This document shows, piece after piece, positions 1 to 13,290 of a stretch of DNA of 64,000 nt. The notes under the pieces were generated by a model that saw nothing but the letters and a program-made list of their open reading frames with translations, was not told the origin of the DNA and ran no database searches. Where the stretch lies: NCBI RefSeq assembly GCF_026210795.1, contig NC_089442.1, forward strand, positions 4,740,501 to 4,804,500. Reading direction: 5' to 3'. The stretch comes from Rhizophagus irregularis (taxonomy: Eukaryota > Glomeromycota > Glomeromycetes > Glomerales > Glomeraceae). How positions within the stretch are numbered: position 1 is the first letter of the stretch; each line of letters starts with the position of its first letter. The translations under genes were made by a program, and so were the position numbers.

Positions 1-2
1 TT

Positions 3-522
3 TGGAAAAATTTTGAAATTCCAAAAAAGTGGTTTCATCTACCAAATCCAATTAGTTATTACAATAGCTTTATGATGTCTGATCTTCTTAGACTAGCTAT
101 GATTATGCCATTTTTATTAAATCAATTTTTAAAGGAATCAAGCCTCAAAAATAATAAAACAGCCACTATTCAACAAAGGATTGATGTAGCTTGAATTAGC
201 TTAGTACTAAAAGCTATTATATCTTATTAGATACTACAAGTTGCAAAGATTATGAAAGCAGTTTTTAATAAGGAATTTATATTAGATAGCTATGAGGAAT
301 TACAGCTATATCTTAAAGAAGAGTTTTTAATTCTTTCAAAGGTATAATTATAAATTTGAAATTCAGAATATGGAATAATTCAATAATTAACAATATTTTA
401 TTTTTTTATAGGTTTTTGCAAGTTTTGTTAATTTACCAATTATACATATTAATATGCATCTTTTGATGCATGCTAAAACTTTTGGTACACTTGTCAACTC
501 TTTTCAATCCATTATACTGTAA
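3..522 (+). pseudogene. Broken transposable-element gene remnant (3' part)
   Basis: Read in frame from base 3, this gives a continuous protein-like sequence containing FHLPNPISYYNSFMMSDLLR and, later, INMHLLMHAKTFGTLVN. I associate such text with repeated transposase-like proteins of Rhizophagus, but cannot name the family securely. The frame is broken by in-frame stops at 192-194 and 228-230. A probable intron runs from 342 (GTATAA) to 411 (TTATAG); the reading frame resumes in phase at 412 and ends at TAA 520-522. The 5' part lies outside the window. The two stops with surrounding homology preserved indicate a decayed mobile-element gene. Seen: open frame, stops and splice-like sites. Inferred: transposon origin. 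Confidence 0.5.
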
Positions 523-1937
523 TTTTTATTTTTAACAGAATTTTTTTTTTAAAAAAAAATCATTTCTTTTATTAATAAACAATGTAAATATAATTTCAAA
601 ATAATTATGAAAATACTATAAATTAGAATTATATATTTTATAATTCTATTCATCCTTTTTGTTAAAATAATCTTATAATAAATAAATTAGTAAAGTTATT
701 TATAATTATAAAAAATATGAATCACTATGATACTTATCCATTCAATTAAAAAAAAAAATTATTTAGAGTTTAAAAAAGTATTTTAATATACTTAATATAC
801 TTAATAAAATTATTATTGGAAAAAAAGGTGATATATAATAGTGTTGGTTTCTGTAAATAATTGTAAGTCCAAAAGTCAAGTAAATATAATGGTTGTAAAT
901 CAGAATTGCCATCTTTTAGCTAAGCACAATAGTGTAGTATTTACAGCCAATTTACAGCTTACGTTTATAATATTACAACTGCTAAAGGTTGTAATTTGAT
1001 ATAATAATCGTTACTTATGGCAACCAACCTTTAATAATATATAACATATTGACAAGTTACTTCTAATGTTTAATTTTATCAATTTCAGTTAATTTTAATA
1101 ATACTTCTAAGATATCTGCATATAAGATAATGAAAGATTATAGATATATAGTAAACAGACAGATACCAGCATATGATACAGCAATGTCGGGCATTGTTTA
1201 TATTTTTGAATAATTGTATTATTGAACAAAAACATTCTTCCATTATATTATGAGTTATTAAATGCATAATCTTATTTACTTGAATCTGTTTTCGATATTT
1301 TTGACGCATTACATAAAATATTACTGGTGAGTAGATTAAAATGCATGATCTTACATTGCAGCTATTGGACGGCTAAAGTATCATCCGAACTGCAAAGGTG
1401 CCGTCGAAATTCCCCGATTACGGCATTTCAGCTAATTCCGTAACCTTAATAAAGTGCCGTAAAATCGTAAATGCCGCAATACCGTAAATACTAAATAACC
1501 GATAAGATATTTTTTTCCTAAAAAAAAATAATTTAATAACGTTCATGATGCACAACATTTCTAGGGGCAGTTTTTGCGGACTTAAGAAACGATATTAGAT
1601 TCATTTCTTTATCTTTCTTTTAGATCTTTATCGACACTGCATTACGGCATTTTCACGATCCACGACATTTTAATACGGGTTACAGCACTGTAAAAATAAT
1701 CCGACGTATAGGGTTTCGGTATACAATGTTTAAAATGTTGTAACGCATATTGTCAACTAATACACAAGGCTAATTTCTTCTAATCATATATTAAAAAATG
1801 TTGTCGTTATAATATACGTTGTGGCATTGCGCAACCCAACTCTACATTGGACCCCTTACTTAATAAATTAATATTTTATTTCAAGTAGCAAACCAATAAC
1901 ATTATTATCAACAATAAATCGTTCGTATTTTAGTATT
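523..1937. other. Gene-free A/T-rich stretch with degenerate TGCCGTAA words
   Basis: No coding region is supported. Most is homopolymer-rich A/T sequence. The part 1376-1735 is less A/T-rich and repeats short words related to TGCCGTAA and TTACGGCATT on both strands, as expected of a decayed inverted-repeat element, but I could not define its ends. Confidence 0.4.
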
Positions 1938-2048
1938 ACCCTATAAAAAAAAAATTCTGGAAAAACTTCGATAAATGATCATTTTTCTAGTTTTTATTCC
2001 GAAGAAACTCAGACTCGTGTTCATTTTACTGAAAATTTTTTATAGGGT
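1938..2048. repeat. Miniature inverted-repeat element (111 bp)
   Basis: The segment begins ACCCTATAAAAAA and ends TTTTTTATAGGGT, so the ends are inverted repeats of each other. Its interior (GATAAATGATCATTTTTCTAG, then CCGAAGAAACTCAGAC) recurs almost unchanged at about 20951-21059. It has no coding capacity. It is best read as a non-autonomous MITE-like DNA element. Confidence 0.55.
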
Positions 2049-2225
2049 TAATAAAATAGATCAATAAAAAAAACTAAAAATTTATAAATTTATTTAAATA
2101 CCGACAATATCGACATTTATTTAGAGTATTGTTTTTTATGTATATTAAAAATTGGTACTAATTTACCACTGCATAAACTTTGTTATGTATGCTAGATTGT
2201 TATATCATTAGTTTAATTAATATTA

Positions 2226-5200
2226 ACGACTAAAAAAAGATCAGCTCGGATTAAATTTCTAGTATCACATGATTCTTATTTGATGATTTTTTAATTTTCA
2301 TGCAGTGACATATATAACTAATATCCTTAACATTGAAAAGGTATATTTTTATTTTACTATAAATGTTAAGATTTGTATTGATGAATATTAAACAAAGTAC
2401 CAAACGCTATCGACCGACAAAAAAAAAGATCAGCTCGGTTTATTAATTCAGCCTGGCACCAGTAGACAAAATTAAATGATATACCAAAATTGTACTTTAT
2501 TTTATGAATGATTTGAGTTTCATGCAGAGACATGCAGGAACATATATAATTAATATCATATCGGGTTCAACTTTATTTTTACCGTAGATAAACAAGTGAT
2601 TGTACAATAAATAATATTAATGACATGACAAATAAGGGAAAAGAAAAATCACCTTTTTTTTTTTTGTCATATGAAGTCATGAATGATTATTTGTTATCAA
2701 AAAAGTTAATTGCAGCATCAAAAAGGTTAACTTATTTTGCTGTAAATGTCAAGACTTTGTAAATGTCAAGACTTGTATTGAATACCATTTTTGTCAGTTT
2801 ATGCGTTTGGTAAATCAGATTATTAATTCAGCCTGGAATTAAATATAGCAAAATTGTTATACATGATTGATGATTTTTCATACAGGGCTAATCTAACTAA
2901 TATCCTTAACATTGTAACATTGCAGTATCAAAAAGGGCACAATTTTATTATATTTTATTTTTGTCGTAAATGTCAAATATTGATAATAATAAACAATTGA
3001 TTGTACAATAATATTTAAAAATATTGTTTTAAATACGGACTTTCGGAATTAGGAACTAAAAATAAATCAGAATGAAAGTAAAAAAAAAGGTAATGAATGG
3101 ACAAATTCAGGAAATTCAAGATGAAAAAAAAATTTTGTAAAAAAATATTTTTTTTTTCGTCACATGAATGATTATTTGTTATCAAAAAAGTTCATTACGG
3201 CATCAAAAAACCAAACGCATCGACCAAAAAAAAATGATCAGCTCGGATTTTTAATTCAGCCTGGCATTAATTAATTTCTTAATTTCTAGTAGACTACACA
3301 TGATAATAATTTGATTTTCATGCAGGGGACATATATAACTAAATATCCTCAACATTGCAGCATCACAACTTTATTATATTTATTTTTGCCGTAAATATTA
3401 AATATTGATAATAATAAACAAGTGATTGTACAATAATATTTAAAAATATTGTTTTAAATACGGACTTTCGGAATTAGGAACTAAAAATAAATCAGAATGA
3501 AAGTAAAAAAAAAAGGTAATGAATGGACAAATTCGGGAAATTCAAGATGAAAGAATAATTTTGTAAAAAAATATTTTTTTTTCGTCACATGAATGAATGA
3601 TTATTTGTTATCAAAAAAGTTCATTACGGCATCAAAAAACCAAACGCATCGACCAAAAAAAATGATCAGCTCGGATTTTTAATTCAGCCTGGCATTAATT
3701 AATTTCTTAATTTCTAGTAGACTACACGAGATAATAATTTGATTTTCATGCAGGGGACATATTTAACTAAATATCCTCAACATTGCAGCATCAGAAGAAG
3801 GCACAACTTTATTATATTTTATTTTTGCCGTAAATATTAAATATTGATAATAATAAACAAGTGATTGTACAATAATATTTAAAAACACTGATTAAAATAC
3901 GGACTTTCAAATATTGATAATAATAAACAATTGATTGAACAATAATATTTAAAAACACTGATTAAAATACGGACTTTCGGAATTAGAAACTGATAAATCA
4001 AAATGAAAGTAAAAAAGGATAATGCTTGACAAATTCAGGAAATTCAAGTTGAAAAAATTTGTAAAAATTAATTTATTTTTGTCACATGAATGATTATTTG
4101 TTATCAAAAAAAGTTCATTTGCAGCATCAAAAGGGGTTTAACTTTATTTTATTGTAATAAATGTCTCCAAGACTTGTATTGAATACTTACCAAACGCATC
4201 GAACGACAAAAAAAAAAGATCGGCTTGAATTATTAATTCAGCCTGACATTAATTAACTTTATTTCTTAATTTCTAGTAAGCAAAATTTTAATTGTACACA
4301 TGATTCTGATTTTCATGTAGGGTCATATATAACTAGTAATATCCTTAACATTGCAGGGTTCATAATATATTTATTTTTACTAAATATTGATTATGATAAA
4401 CAAGTGATCGTACAATAATATTTAAAACGCCGTTTTATCATATGGACTTTTCGGGATTATGGGCTAAAAATAAACTAGAATGAAAGAAAAAAAAGGTAAT
4501 GCTTAACAAATTCAGGAAAATCAAGGGGAAATTAAAAAAAAATTTTGTAAAAATTAAATTTTTTTTTTTTCATCACATGAATGATTATTTGTTATCAAAA
4601 AAAGTTCATTGCAGCATCAGAAAGGTTTTCAACTTTATTTTACTGTAATAAAATGTTCAAGACTTGTATTTAATAATATTTACCAAAAACGCATCAGAAA
4701 AGATCAGCTGGCATTAAAGGCGAAATTCTAATTATACACATGATTCTTATTTATTTGATTTTCATGCAGCATCAGAAAAGGGTTCAAAAGGGTTCATAAT
4801 ATATTTATTTTTACCGTAATTGTCAAATATTGATATAATGATAAACAAATAATATTTAAAACACCATTTTATCAATGTGGACTTGTCGGGATTAGGAACT
4901 AAAAATAAATTAGAATGAAAGTAAAAAAAAGGCAATTGCTTGACAAATTCAGAAAATTCAAGGGGAATTAAAAAAAATTTCTATAAAAATTAAATTTTTT
5001 TTTTTTGTGACATGAATGATTATTTGTTATCAAAAAAAGAAGTTCATTGCAAGCATCAAAAAAGGTTCAACCTTATTTTATTGTAATTAATGTTCAAGAC
5101 TTTGTATTTAATATTTACCAAAAACGCATCGACCGACAAAAGAAAAGATCAGCTTGGATTATTAATTCAGCCTGGCATTAATTAATTTCTTAATTCTTAG

Positions 5201-5530
5201 TAGGCGAAATTATTCACATGATTCTTATTTATATGCAGGTCTAATATCCTTAACGCAGAAAAGGGTTCATAATATATTTATTTTTACTATAAATGTCAAA
5301 TTTAAATAAGTGATCGTACAATAATATTTAAAACGCCGTTTTATCATGCGGGCTTTTCGGGATTAAGAACTAAAAATAAATCATAATGAAAGAAAAAGAA
5401 GGTAATGCATGACAATTTCAAGGGAATATTAAAAATTTTTGTAAAAAAAAAAAAATAATAATTTTTTTTTTGTCACATGAATAATTAATTAACTTGTTAT
5501 CAAAAAAAAGTTTTTTATTGTGTATATAGT
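2226..5530. repeat. Degenerate satellite block, unit about 430-550 bp
   Basis: A set of words recurs in the same order: GATCAGCTCGG, AATTCAGCCTGGCATTAAT, TTTTCATGCAGG, ACATATATAACTAATATCC, AACATTGCAGCATCA, CGGACTTTCGGAATTAG and ATGAATGATTATTTGTTATC. The GATCAGCTCGG-like word (some copies diverged) occurs at 2239, 2428, 3236, 3664, 4219, 4702 and 5148. The two units at about 3000-3420 and 3425-3850 are nearly identical, so duplication continued recently. The unit at 3850-4000 holds an internal duplication. No open frame follows the repeat, so it is a non-coding tandem array or a repeatedly duplicated element. Confidence 0.65.
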
Positions 5531-8511
5531 TAATTATAATAAACATAATTGTTTCTTAAGTTGTACTGCTTGTGTGCTTAACTCAAAAAATTCTTTAATA
5601 TTTTTTTTTTAGTTACACTTGATACGAATTTGTTAAAAAAAATTTTTGGTATGGGAAAAATAAAGCCAATAAAAATATTTAAAAACATTTTGCCAAGAAT
5701 TTTTCAATAAATTTTGGTTACATGAATCAAAAAAATTGATGATAATATTGTTTCTTAAGGATATTAAAGATACTTGTTAAACCTAACTCCGACAGAAACA
5801 CATGATAAAGAATTGGTTAAATTTAATTCCGATTGGTAAACACGTGGTTTGACCTAAAATCTATTTTTCTTGATAATCTAAAGCCAGTTTTTTTACTTCT
5901 ATGCCATGTAAAAAGGGGAAATGTATCAATTTATTTATAAACTAATATATGTCGTTTAACAGGTTTTAAACAAAGTTACAACATGTCAAAAAGAACTTTA
6001 AAAATCGATAAAATCGATCAAATTATGTTTCCGAAGAAACCATTTCTATCATACGATTTTTTAATGATCAGAAAAAAAAATGATATAATCAATGCATACA
6101 AATTTGTCACGATATATTTATCACCTTAAATGATATTTTTAATTTCGGTAAATTATCTTTTTTTAAAATTTCCTAAAATTTCCTAAAATTTACCTGAAAA
6201 GGTTTGTGATAAAAACAGTCAATATCTTCAATATCTTTTTAATATCTTATTAATAATGCACACAATGTAATACCAATCTATTGAAACGCATTATTTTTAT
6301 AGGGATCTGTTTCAATTTTTAAAACAAAAATAAAAAGAAATCCATTTAAAGAAAAAAAACTATTTTTTTATTTTCCCGATTCGTTTGAGATTAAATTTAG
6401 CGAATGAACATTTTTTGTACTAAAAGAAATTTTTTTTTAAAATAGAAGATTCGAAGGAGAAATATTCGGATTAAAAATTTTTATTAACAACAAACGGGCC
6501 TTATTTTTATCATCGGCGGAATTAATAAGCTTATAATGTATTAGTAAGTAATGTAGGTAAATGTGGGTATGGTTTGACATTTTAAGTATTAAGGTTTTGT
6601 ACCAAGCCTTTTTTTAACAAGGCCCATAAAAAAAGGATTATAAAAAGGTGATATTAAAATCAAATAATATTGGCCAATCTCAATTGTTTGTTATGCACAT
6701 CAAATAAGCCCATTTAAAAGGTGGGTCTATATAAACTAAAGATCGTGTGACATTAAAAAGGTATGACAAAACAATCAAATAGGAAAAAAAAAAGGGGATT
6801 GTTATTTCCCCAAGACACCAAGACAATTTTATTGAGCAAATATTGCGTATATATGATATACATACATTATATACTGTATATCTGTAAATTATATTACGTT
6901 ATAAAAAAAAGAATATTGCTTATAAAAAAATATTACGAATATTGAAATATTGAAATATTATTGAAATATTGAAACAAAATAAAGTGATAAATAAAAAAAA
7001 AAGATGATATAATAATAAATCACAAAATTTGTTTTAGATAAATAATTTTAGATAGATTTAACTCCGAAATATTTCCGAAAAATTGGGCCTATTTTTTGCC
7101 GTCCAAGAAAAAAAAATTTTCTTTTTTTCTTTTGTACTTCGGCTGAATAATTTTCATCAAATAAAAATTTTACCAAATAAAAAAATTTGAAACTTATTTT
7201 TATTTTTATTTTTTTATTTTTATTTTTATTTTATTTTTTTCAAAAGATCTTTATTATAATTAATAATCATTTTAAAATGGCTAGAACAAAGAAAATAAAG
7301 ATCAGCGGTTTTACAGGTTTATTAAGAAGTATAAACATTATTCTATAATGATAAATTATATTTACATTTAAATAATTGGGGACAACTTTGATAAGTTGTA
7401 CCATGCTAAATAAGGGAATATAATGTGACTCCGATTCTCAGAAACGAATCTTAAAAAGTAATGATTTACCAAAAACGTCATATCTACATAATTTATCTTA
7501 TTATATAATAAATTTCTGATTGTTAAAATAAGAGTGATACATAAATTTGTGTTCCCATTCAATCAGTCATATGTCAATATATTTGGGTGATATGACTGGG
7601 GGTGACATTGTTTCGATCAAGTAAAAAAAGAAGGATAATAAAGCCTCAATCAACTAAAAAAAGTTATCCATTATAATATTAATATGCAAATCCATATGCC
7701 AGAATCTTGATTTTTTTTTTGGTATTTTTAGAAATAAAAGAGGGTTGGACCATATTCTCCGATTTAAGACAAAATAAGTTTAAGGGAATTGTATTTAATT
7801 TTGGGTCCGGATTAAAGGGAGATGAATTTATCCGTATAAAATCCCTGAATGAGAGTTTAGAAATTTCGATTAAGGAAAATTTTTTTTTTATAGGGAAAAA
7901 AAAATGTTAATAAATACAAATATGGCTGAAGTAATTATTAAAATGTTAAATTCACAATGCACGCATACTTGGAGCAAGTGAATTACATTGTTACACTACA
8001 TATATGGCTATTTACCGCTTGTTATCATTTTACAATGAAAAAAAAAAAATCCCTCTCCAACCGAGTATTTAATTACTTTTCAATAAATAATACTAACTAC
8101 TTTTGTGAGTATTCCATTAGTTGTTATCACTCTTAATCATCACCAGAATTAAAATTAATTGGTTAAAAAACCGTAATATAAAAATAGATTATATACAGAT
8201 TTTATACATTTCAATTGATTTCAACTGTTATTATTCTTTTCCTTTAGGATCTTGGGACTTTTTTTCAAATACAAATAAAAAAAAAAACCTGATTTATTCA
8301 ATATTTAATTCAAAATCTATTTTTGAAATAGGAACATTGTTTTTTTCCTTTTGGTATTGGTAATTTTTATATAAATTGTTCACGAATTTCTTTTATCGTA
8401 AAAAAAATCAAGGAAAAAAAAATTATTTAATCTGTTTTTTTTTCTTTTTTCTTTTTTTTTTTTGAAATAATTTTTTTTTAAAAAAAAATTTTTGTTCCTA
8501 TAAATATAAAT
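5531..8511. other. Gene-free A/T-rich stretch before the oxidase gene
   Basis: Only short chance frames are present (for example at 6763-6945 and 7707-7910), without recognisable domains or splice-linked partners. A small hairpin (CAGTCATAT / ATATGACTG) lies at about 7566-7597. A pyrimidine-rich tract at 8431-8461 lies shortly before the oxidase start and may belong to its promoter or 5' leader. Confidence 0.35.
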
Positions 8512-10755
8512 ATGAAAAATTATTATAGTTATTTTCTATTATTCCTCCTTATTGGAGGTTTCCTCTTATCAATTAATATTAATAATGCTTCGGCTTATCC
8601 ATCTCAAAACCAAAGTAATTATCCTTCTTTTTCTTCTTTTATTTATTTATTTTTTTTTAAAAAAAAACAATGATAGATGCTAAAATCTATTGGCAAATTT
8701 TCTAGGACGACAAGCACCAGCAGCAAAAGCTGCTCCTCCAAAAGATGCTGCTCCAAAAGATGCTCCAAAAGACGCAAATGCACCAGCAGGAAAGGCCGCA
8801 GCTCCTCCAGCACCACCGCCAGCAGCAGCACCAGCAGGCAAAGAAGTTGGAGATGCAACTGCAGGAACTTGGACTATCCTTCCAACGTAATTACTTTATT
8901 AAACGCATTCATTATTATCATCATCATTCATTTAAACAAATCCTTTTTTTTTTTACTTCCTTAGACTAACGGGTGTCAACGCAATGCATATGTTTGTACC
9001 TCGTCCTGGCCAATACATTTACGTTGATAAACGTAATTATTATCTAATCAATTATTATATGTTGTAAATAATTTCATCATGATCTACCTAATTAATCACA
9101 TGATTATTCAAACTTTTTTAGTTGAAGCAAATCCATTACTTCAATCAAATGGTCAACCAGCAGAATCTGCATTATTCGACATCGATAAAAACACACTTAC
9201 AGCTCTTGATCTTACATCAGACACTTTTTGTTCGGCAGGATCTTTTATGGGAAATGGAGTTTTGGTTCACACCGGTGGTGATAATGGTAATGTTCAATTT
9301 GCAGCTGGTCAACAAACTTTACGATTTTATGATCCAATGGTTGGTAAATGGGAAGAAAAGGTTGGTTTGATGAAGTCTAAAAGATGGTACCCGACTATGT
9401 TACCGTAAGTATAATATTTTTAAAGTCTTAAAAGAAACCTTTATATTTATTATTATATGCTAATTTAATATTATATTTTATTTAAATAGATTGGTTGATG
9501 GCAGGGTAGTCATTATGGGAGGTTCTACTGGCGGTACAGGTCTAAATAGAGCCGAGATTGATAATCCAACTTATAATATATGGCCACCATCATCTGCTGA
9601 TGGAACACCAGATGCAGATAGACCAATGCCATTCCTTACTGATACTCTCCCTTATAACCTCTACGTATTCATGCACATTGTACCAAATAATGAGAATAAA
9701 AATATGTTATTCATGCTTTCCAATCAACAACCTATATTATTTGATTTAGACACTGGTACTCTGGTATATAACTATCCAAAAATAGCTGTTCAACGTACAT
9801 ACCCACAAACCGGAACTTCTTTAATGTTACCTTTATTCTCAAGTAATAATTACGCACCTGAAATTATGGTTTGTGGAGGTCAAGCAGCATTTGAAATTAC
9901 TTCAACCGCTGAAGCATCTTGTGGTAGAATGCTTTTAAACGCTAATCAACCTGCTTGGGTGATGGACGATTTTGGTGGAATCCCTCGTGTTATGCCTGAC
10001 AACGTAATATTACCAAATGGTCAAGTTGTATTTTTAAATGGAGCTCAAACTGGTTTTGCAGGATTCCGTAAGGGCAACAAAGCAAATCCTTTATGGGTAA
10101 ATAGTAATCCAGCATTCAATCCTGTTCTTTACGACCCTGTTGGAAAAACATACGCGAAAATGAACCCATCAACAGTTGCAAGAATGTATCACTCTGTTGC
10201 AATCTTATCACCTGATGGTTACGTTTTTGTCGCCGGTAGTAATCCACAAGCATCCGTTCAGAAAGGTCTTGAATTCTCAACAGAGTATGTATTATTATTT
10301 TAGAAAAATTAGCGTATTTAACATTTAACAAATTCTAACATTTTTTCTTTTTATAAAATAGATATCGAGCCGAAATTTTCAAACCTCCTTATATTTTAAC
10401 TGATGTACCTCGACCAACGATAATTAATGTTAATGGAACTGATATTGCCGGGAACAGAATACCAATAGCATACAATCAACAAACAATTTTAGTTGTCTCA
10501 TGTACAGACCCTAAACCATCATTCACAGCTGCAATTATACATCTTGGTTTCGTAACACATTCACAAAATATGGGACAGAGATATGTCGGGTTAGACATTG
10601 CTTCAGTAAATTATGATGCGAATGCAGCCGGTCAATATATTATAACTTTAACTACACCACCAAATCCTACAATAATTGCACCCGGACCACATTATATATT
10701 TATACTAAATAATGGAGCTCCATGTGTAAGGGCAGCAGAAGTTTTATTAAATTAA
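8512..10755 (+). CDS. Secreted copper-radical oxidase (glyoxal/galactose oxidase-like)
   Basis: Six exons: 8512-8614, 8706-8886, 8965-9032, 9122-9404, 9490-10284, 10362-10755, all GT-AG, giving about 607 residues. Residues 1-30 form a signal peptide (MKNYYSYFLLFLLIGGFLLS then NASA), so the enzyme should be exported. Residues 36-85 are an Ala/Pro/Lys-rich linker. From WTILP (about 90) the kelch-type glyoxal oxidase fold begins. The family's active-site residues are all visible: Cys154 (DTFCSAG) and Tyr207 (RWYPT) for the Cys-Tyr radical cofactor, Tyr445-His446 (ARMYHS) and His587 (GPHYIF) as copper ligands. The family oxidises aldehydes or primary alcohols with O2 and releases H2O2; the actual substrate cannot be read from the sequence. 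The protein ends with the usual galactose-oxidase C-terminal domain (about 480-607). It stands alone, unrelated to the kinase array downstream. The start is chosen because only this ATG supplies a signal peptide that splices in frame. Confidence 0.9.
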
Positions 10756-13290
10756 TAGATTATTATTATAAAAAAAAAAAATTGTATATATATATCCTAT
10801 ATATATTTATATTGTATATATATACACCTAATTAAAAATGGACAATAATTTTTTTATTTAGATAGTTTTTTTACATTAATAATTACTTTCCTTACTTGTA
10901 TATTATGTATATTTCGCAAATTATTATTTTTTTCGTGGATAAAATAAATAAATTTCTTTTAATTTTATAATGATGTCATATTGCGAAATAAACATAAATA
11001 GTAATGCGATGTCCAAATTTAGAAATATTATATATTATAGAGATTTTGTAAAAGTCGAAACGAGATTTTGTTAATTAAATAAAATTACCTAAATTGTTAA
11101 TTACATAAATTGTTAATTACATAAATTACATGAATTGATAATCTTTATTATTGTTATTTACAACAAGTATTCGATCATGTTTGAATTTTTCTAAAAAAGT
11201 ATGATTAAGTATGATAATCAAATTTGAATCAATCAATTTGATGGAGAAAGTAAAGATAATAAAATTTCAAAACAATATAAAACTATTTTTTTTTTTCGCG
11301 AAAAAAAACAAAAAAAAAACAAAAAAGTGCAAAAAAAAAATACATTTTGATAAAAGTAAGATTCTATGGAAATTAATTTTTTTGACCATATTTGGCCACG
11401 AGTAAACATTGTTGGAATTATAACTCAAAAAAGTATGAATGGGGTTTAAAAGGATCTAAAAGTTTATACATTATTACATTATTTATTTCTAATCAAAGTT
11501 TAGAACGCATTAAAACAATAATACAGAGTAATCTTTATTAGACATGACAATTGTATGTTTTTGATACTACTTTTTTTTCAGTTAGTAAATTTATTGAATA
11601 ATTTAGGATTTGACCATATAATTATCGTATAATTAAATCATATAATTTATAAAAGGAAGGTCATAATCTTACTTGTATTAGTGATTAATGGCAAATTTGT
11701 TTTTTACCAACCATTAAAGGGTATAAAATAAAGTGTCTTTTATTTTTTTCTCATATTTTTCAAATAACCAACCTATAAAAAGCCAATAAAGTTATCAAAA
11801 TTATTGTAAACAAAAAAGTACCTTTTTATCTGCAGAAAAAGATGGCGCAATTTTCCGCATGTTATTTGTTAAGTATGACAATTCGGGTAAAACAAAAAAA
11901 AGGTCGGAATATACAATAATTTTCTAAGAATTTACCAATATCTTTAAAATTCTTTATCGGTTTATAATTTGTAATTTATATGTTATAAAATTTAAATTAA
12001 AAGAAAAAAAAAAAAATTCTTTTTAAAATAATTTAAAAATTCTTCTCTCATGTTTGGAATGTTAACCTTTAATTTTACGTGTTTCGGTTATTAATTATTA
12101 TGGTTCTATTTTCAACAAAGAAAATCTTTTGCGCATTAGAAATCAATGGCGGATTTACTATATCTAGTAATATGAATTCCCATAATTTAATCTACCCGGT
12201 ATATATTGTTCTTTCAACATTTTATTGGCCATTTAAATTTAATTTGTCCAAGAGTTTGTTCTAAAAAAAAGGATAGATAAAGAAATTTATTTTTAAAATA
12301 TTTTTCTTAAAAAAAATTAATTTATTATTATTTAAAAAAAATTTATTTATTATTATATTTTTTTTTTCTCAATGAGAAAATGAGAAGTATGAGAAGCAAA
12401 GCAAAAGCATTCCTGCAGCAATAAAACTTCTGATTATTAAAAATTAAAAAATGAATAAGATATAATTTGTATTTATTATGTATTATATTATTTGTAAATA
12501 TCGATAATTCCCGATAACGGATAACTCCAATACAGTAATCTGAAACAATTAAAGTTTTTACCCAATATTGATACATTAATAATCTAGGCCTAAAACCTTG
12601 AAATTATTTTAGGTATTTAGTTCTGAAACTTATTGTATCTAGGTTTCAGAAAAAACTCGTTTTTTTGAAAAAAAAAAATTTTTTTTTTTTTTTTTTTTTT
12701 GTAAAATCACTATATCACAAATATTTTTTTTTTGACATCAGATTTAAATTTAATCCCGATAAATCCGATAATTAATCAACAAGTTAAAAAACTTTTTGTG
12801 TAATTGATATTTATTATTTAAAAAAAAAAAAATAATAATTTTTCTTTTTTGTTTGTTATTCTTGTAACTGAAACAAGTAAGCCAAATTACTTGTTATAGA
12901 ATTTTAAGAATGTTCCTAAATATAAATCCTTATTTATTTAAAACGCCTTTAATATATTCATTTCTAGTAAAAATTTTGATGAAATTATTTCTCATGAATT
13001 ACCTTAATGGTTCCTAAAAAAAAAAATTATTTATTATTTTTTTATTATTTATTATTATTATTATTATTATATCCCGAATATATACTAAATTGTTCAAGTC
13101 ACATCAAGAGATATTAAAAAAAAAATGTGATTTCTTTTTTTCGATTTTATCCATCTGAACCGCGTCTTGGGGTACATCCTGTATTTTCTTTATATAAAAG
13201 TAAAATCATTAGAAAAAAAAAATCAATTATTACTTATTAGTTCCAATTGAATTAAAAAAAGAAATTCCGCCTATAGTATTACCGGTAAAA
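10756..13290. other. Gene-free A/T-rich stretch
   Basis: After the oxidase stop there is a run of A and TATATA repeats that may serve as 3' processing sequence. Beyond it, to 13290, only homopolymer tracts and chance frames are seen; no domain or splice chain is supported. Confidence 0.4.

Noticed and set aside
2226-5530. CRISPR-like reading of the repeated block
   Set aside because: The units are long, degenerate and without uniform short repeats or unique spacers, and the genome is eukaryotic.
6763-6945. Short open frame MTKQSNRKKK
   Set aside because: Lys/Tyr/Ile-rich, as expected by chance in A/T-rich DNA; no partner exon or motif.
7707-7910. Open frame of 67 codons in gene-free DNA
   Set aside because: Composition is somewhat protein-like, but no domain, promoter or splice partner supports it.
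8643-8969. Overlapping open frames in three frames around the oxidase linker
   Set aside because: They are shadows of the Ala/Pro/Lys-rich exon 2; only one frame splices in phase with signal peptide and catalytic domain.
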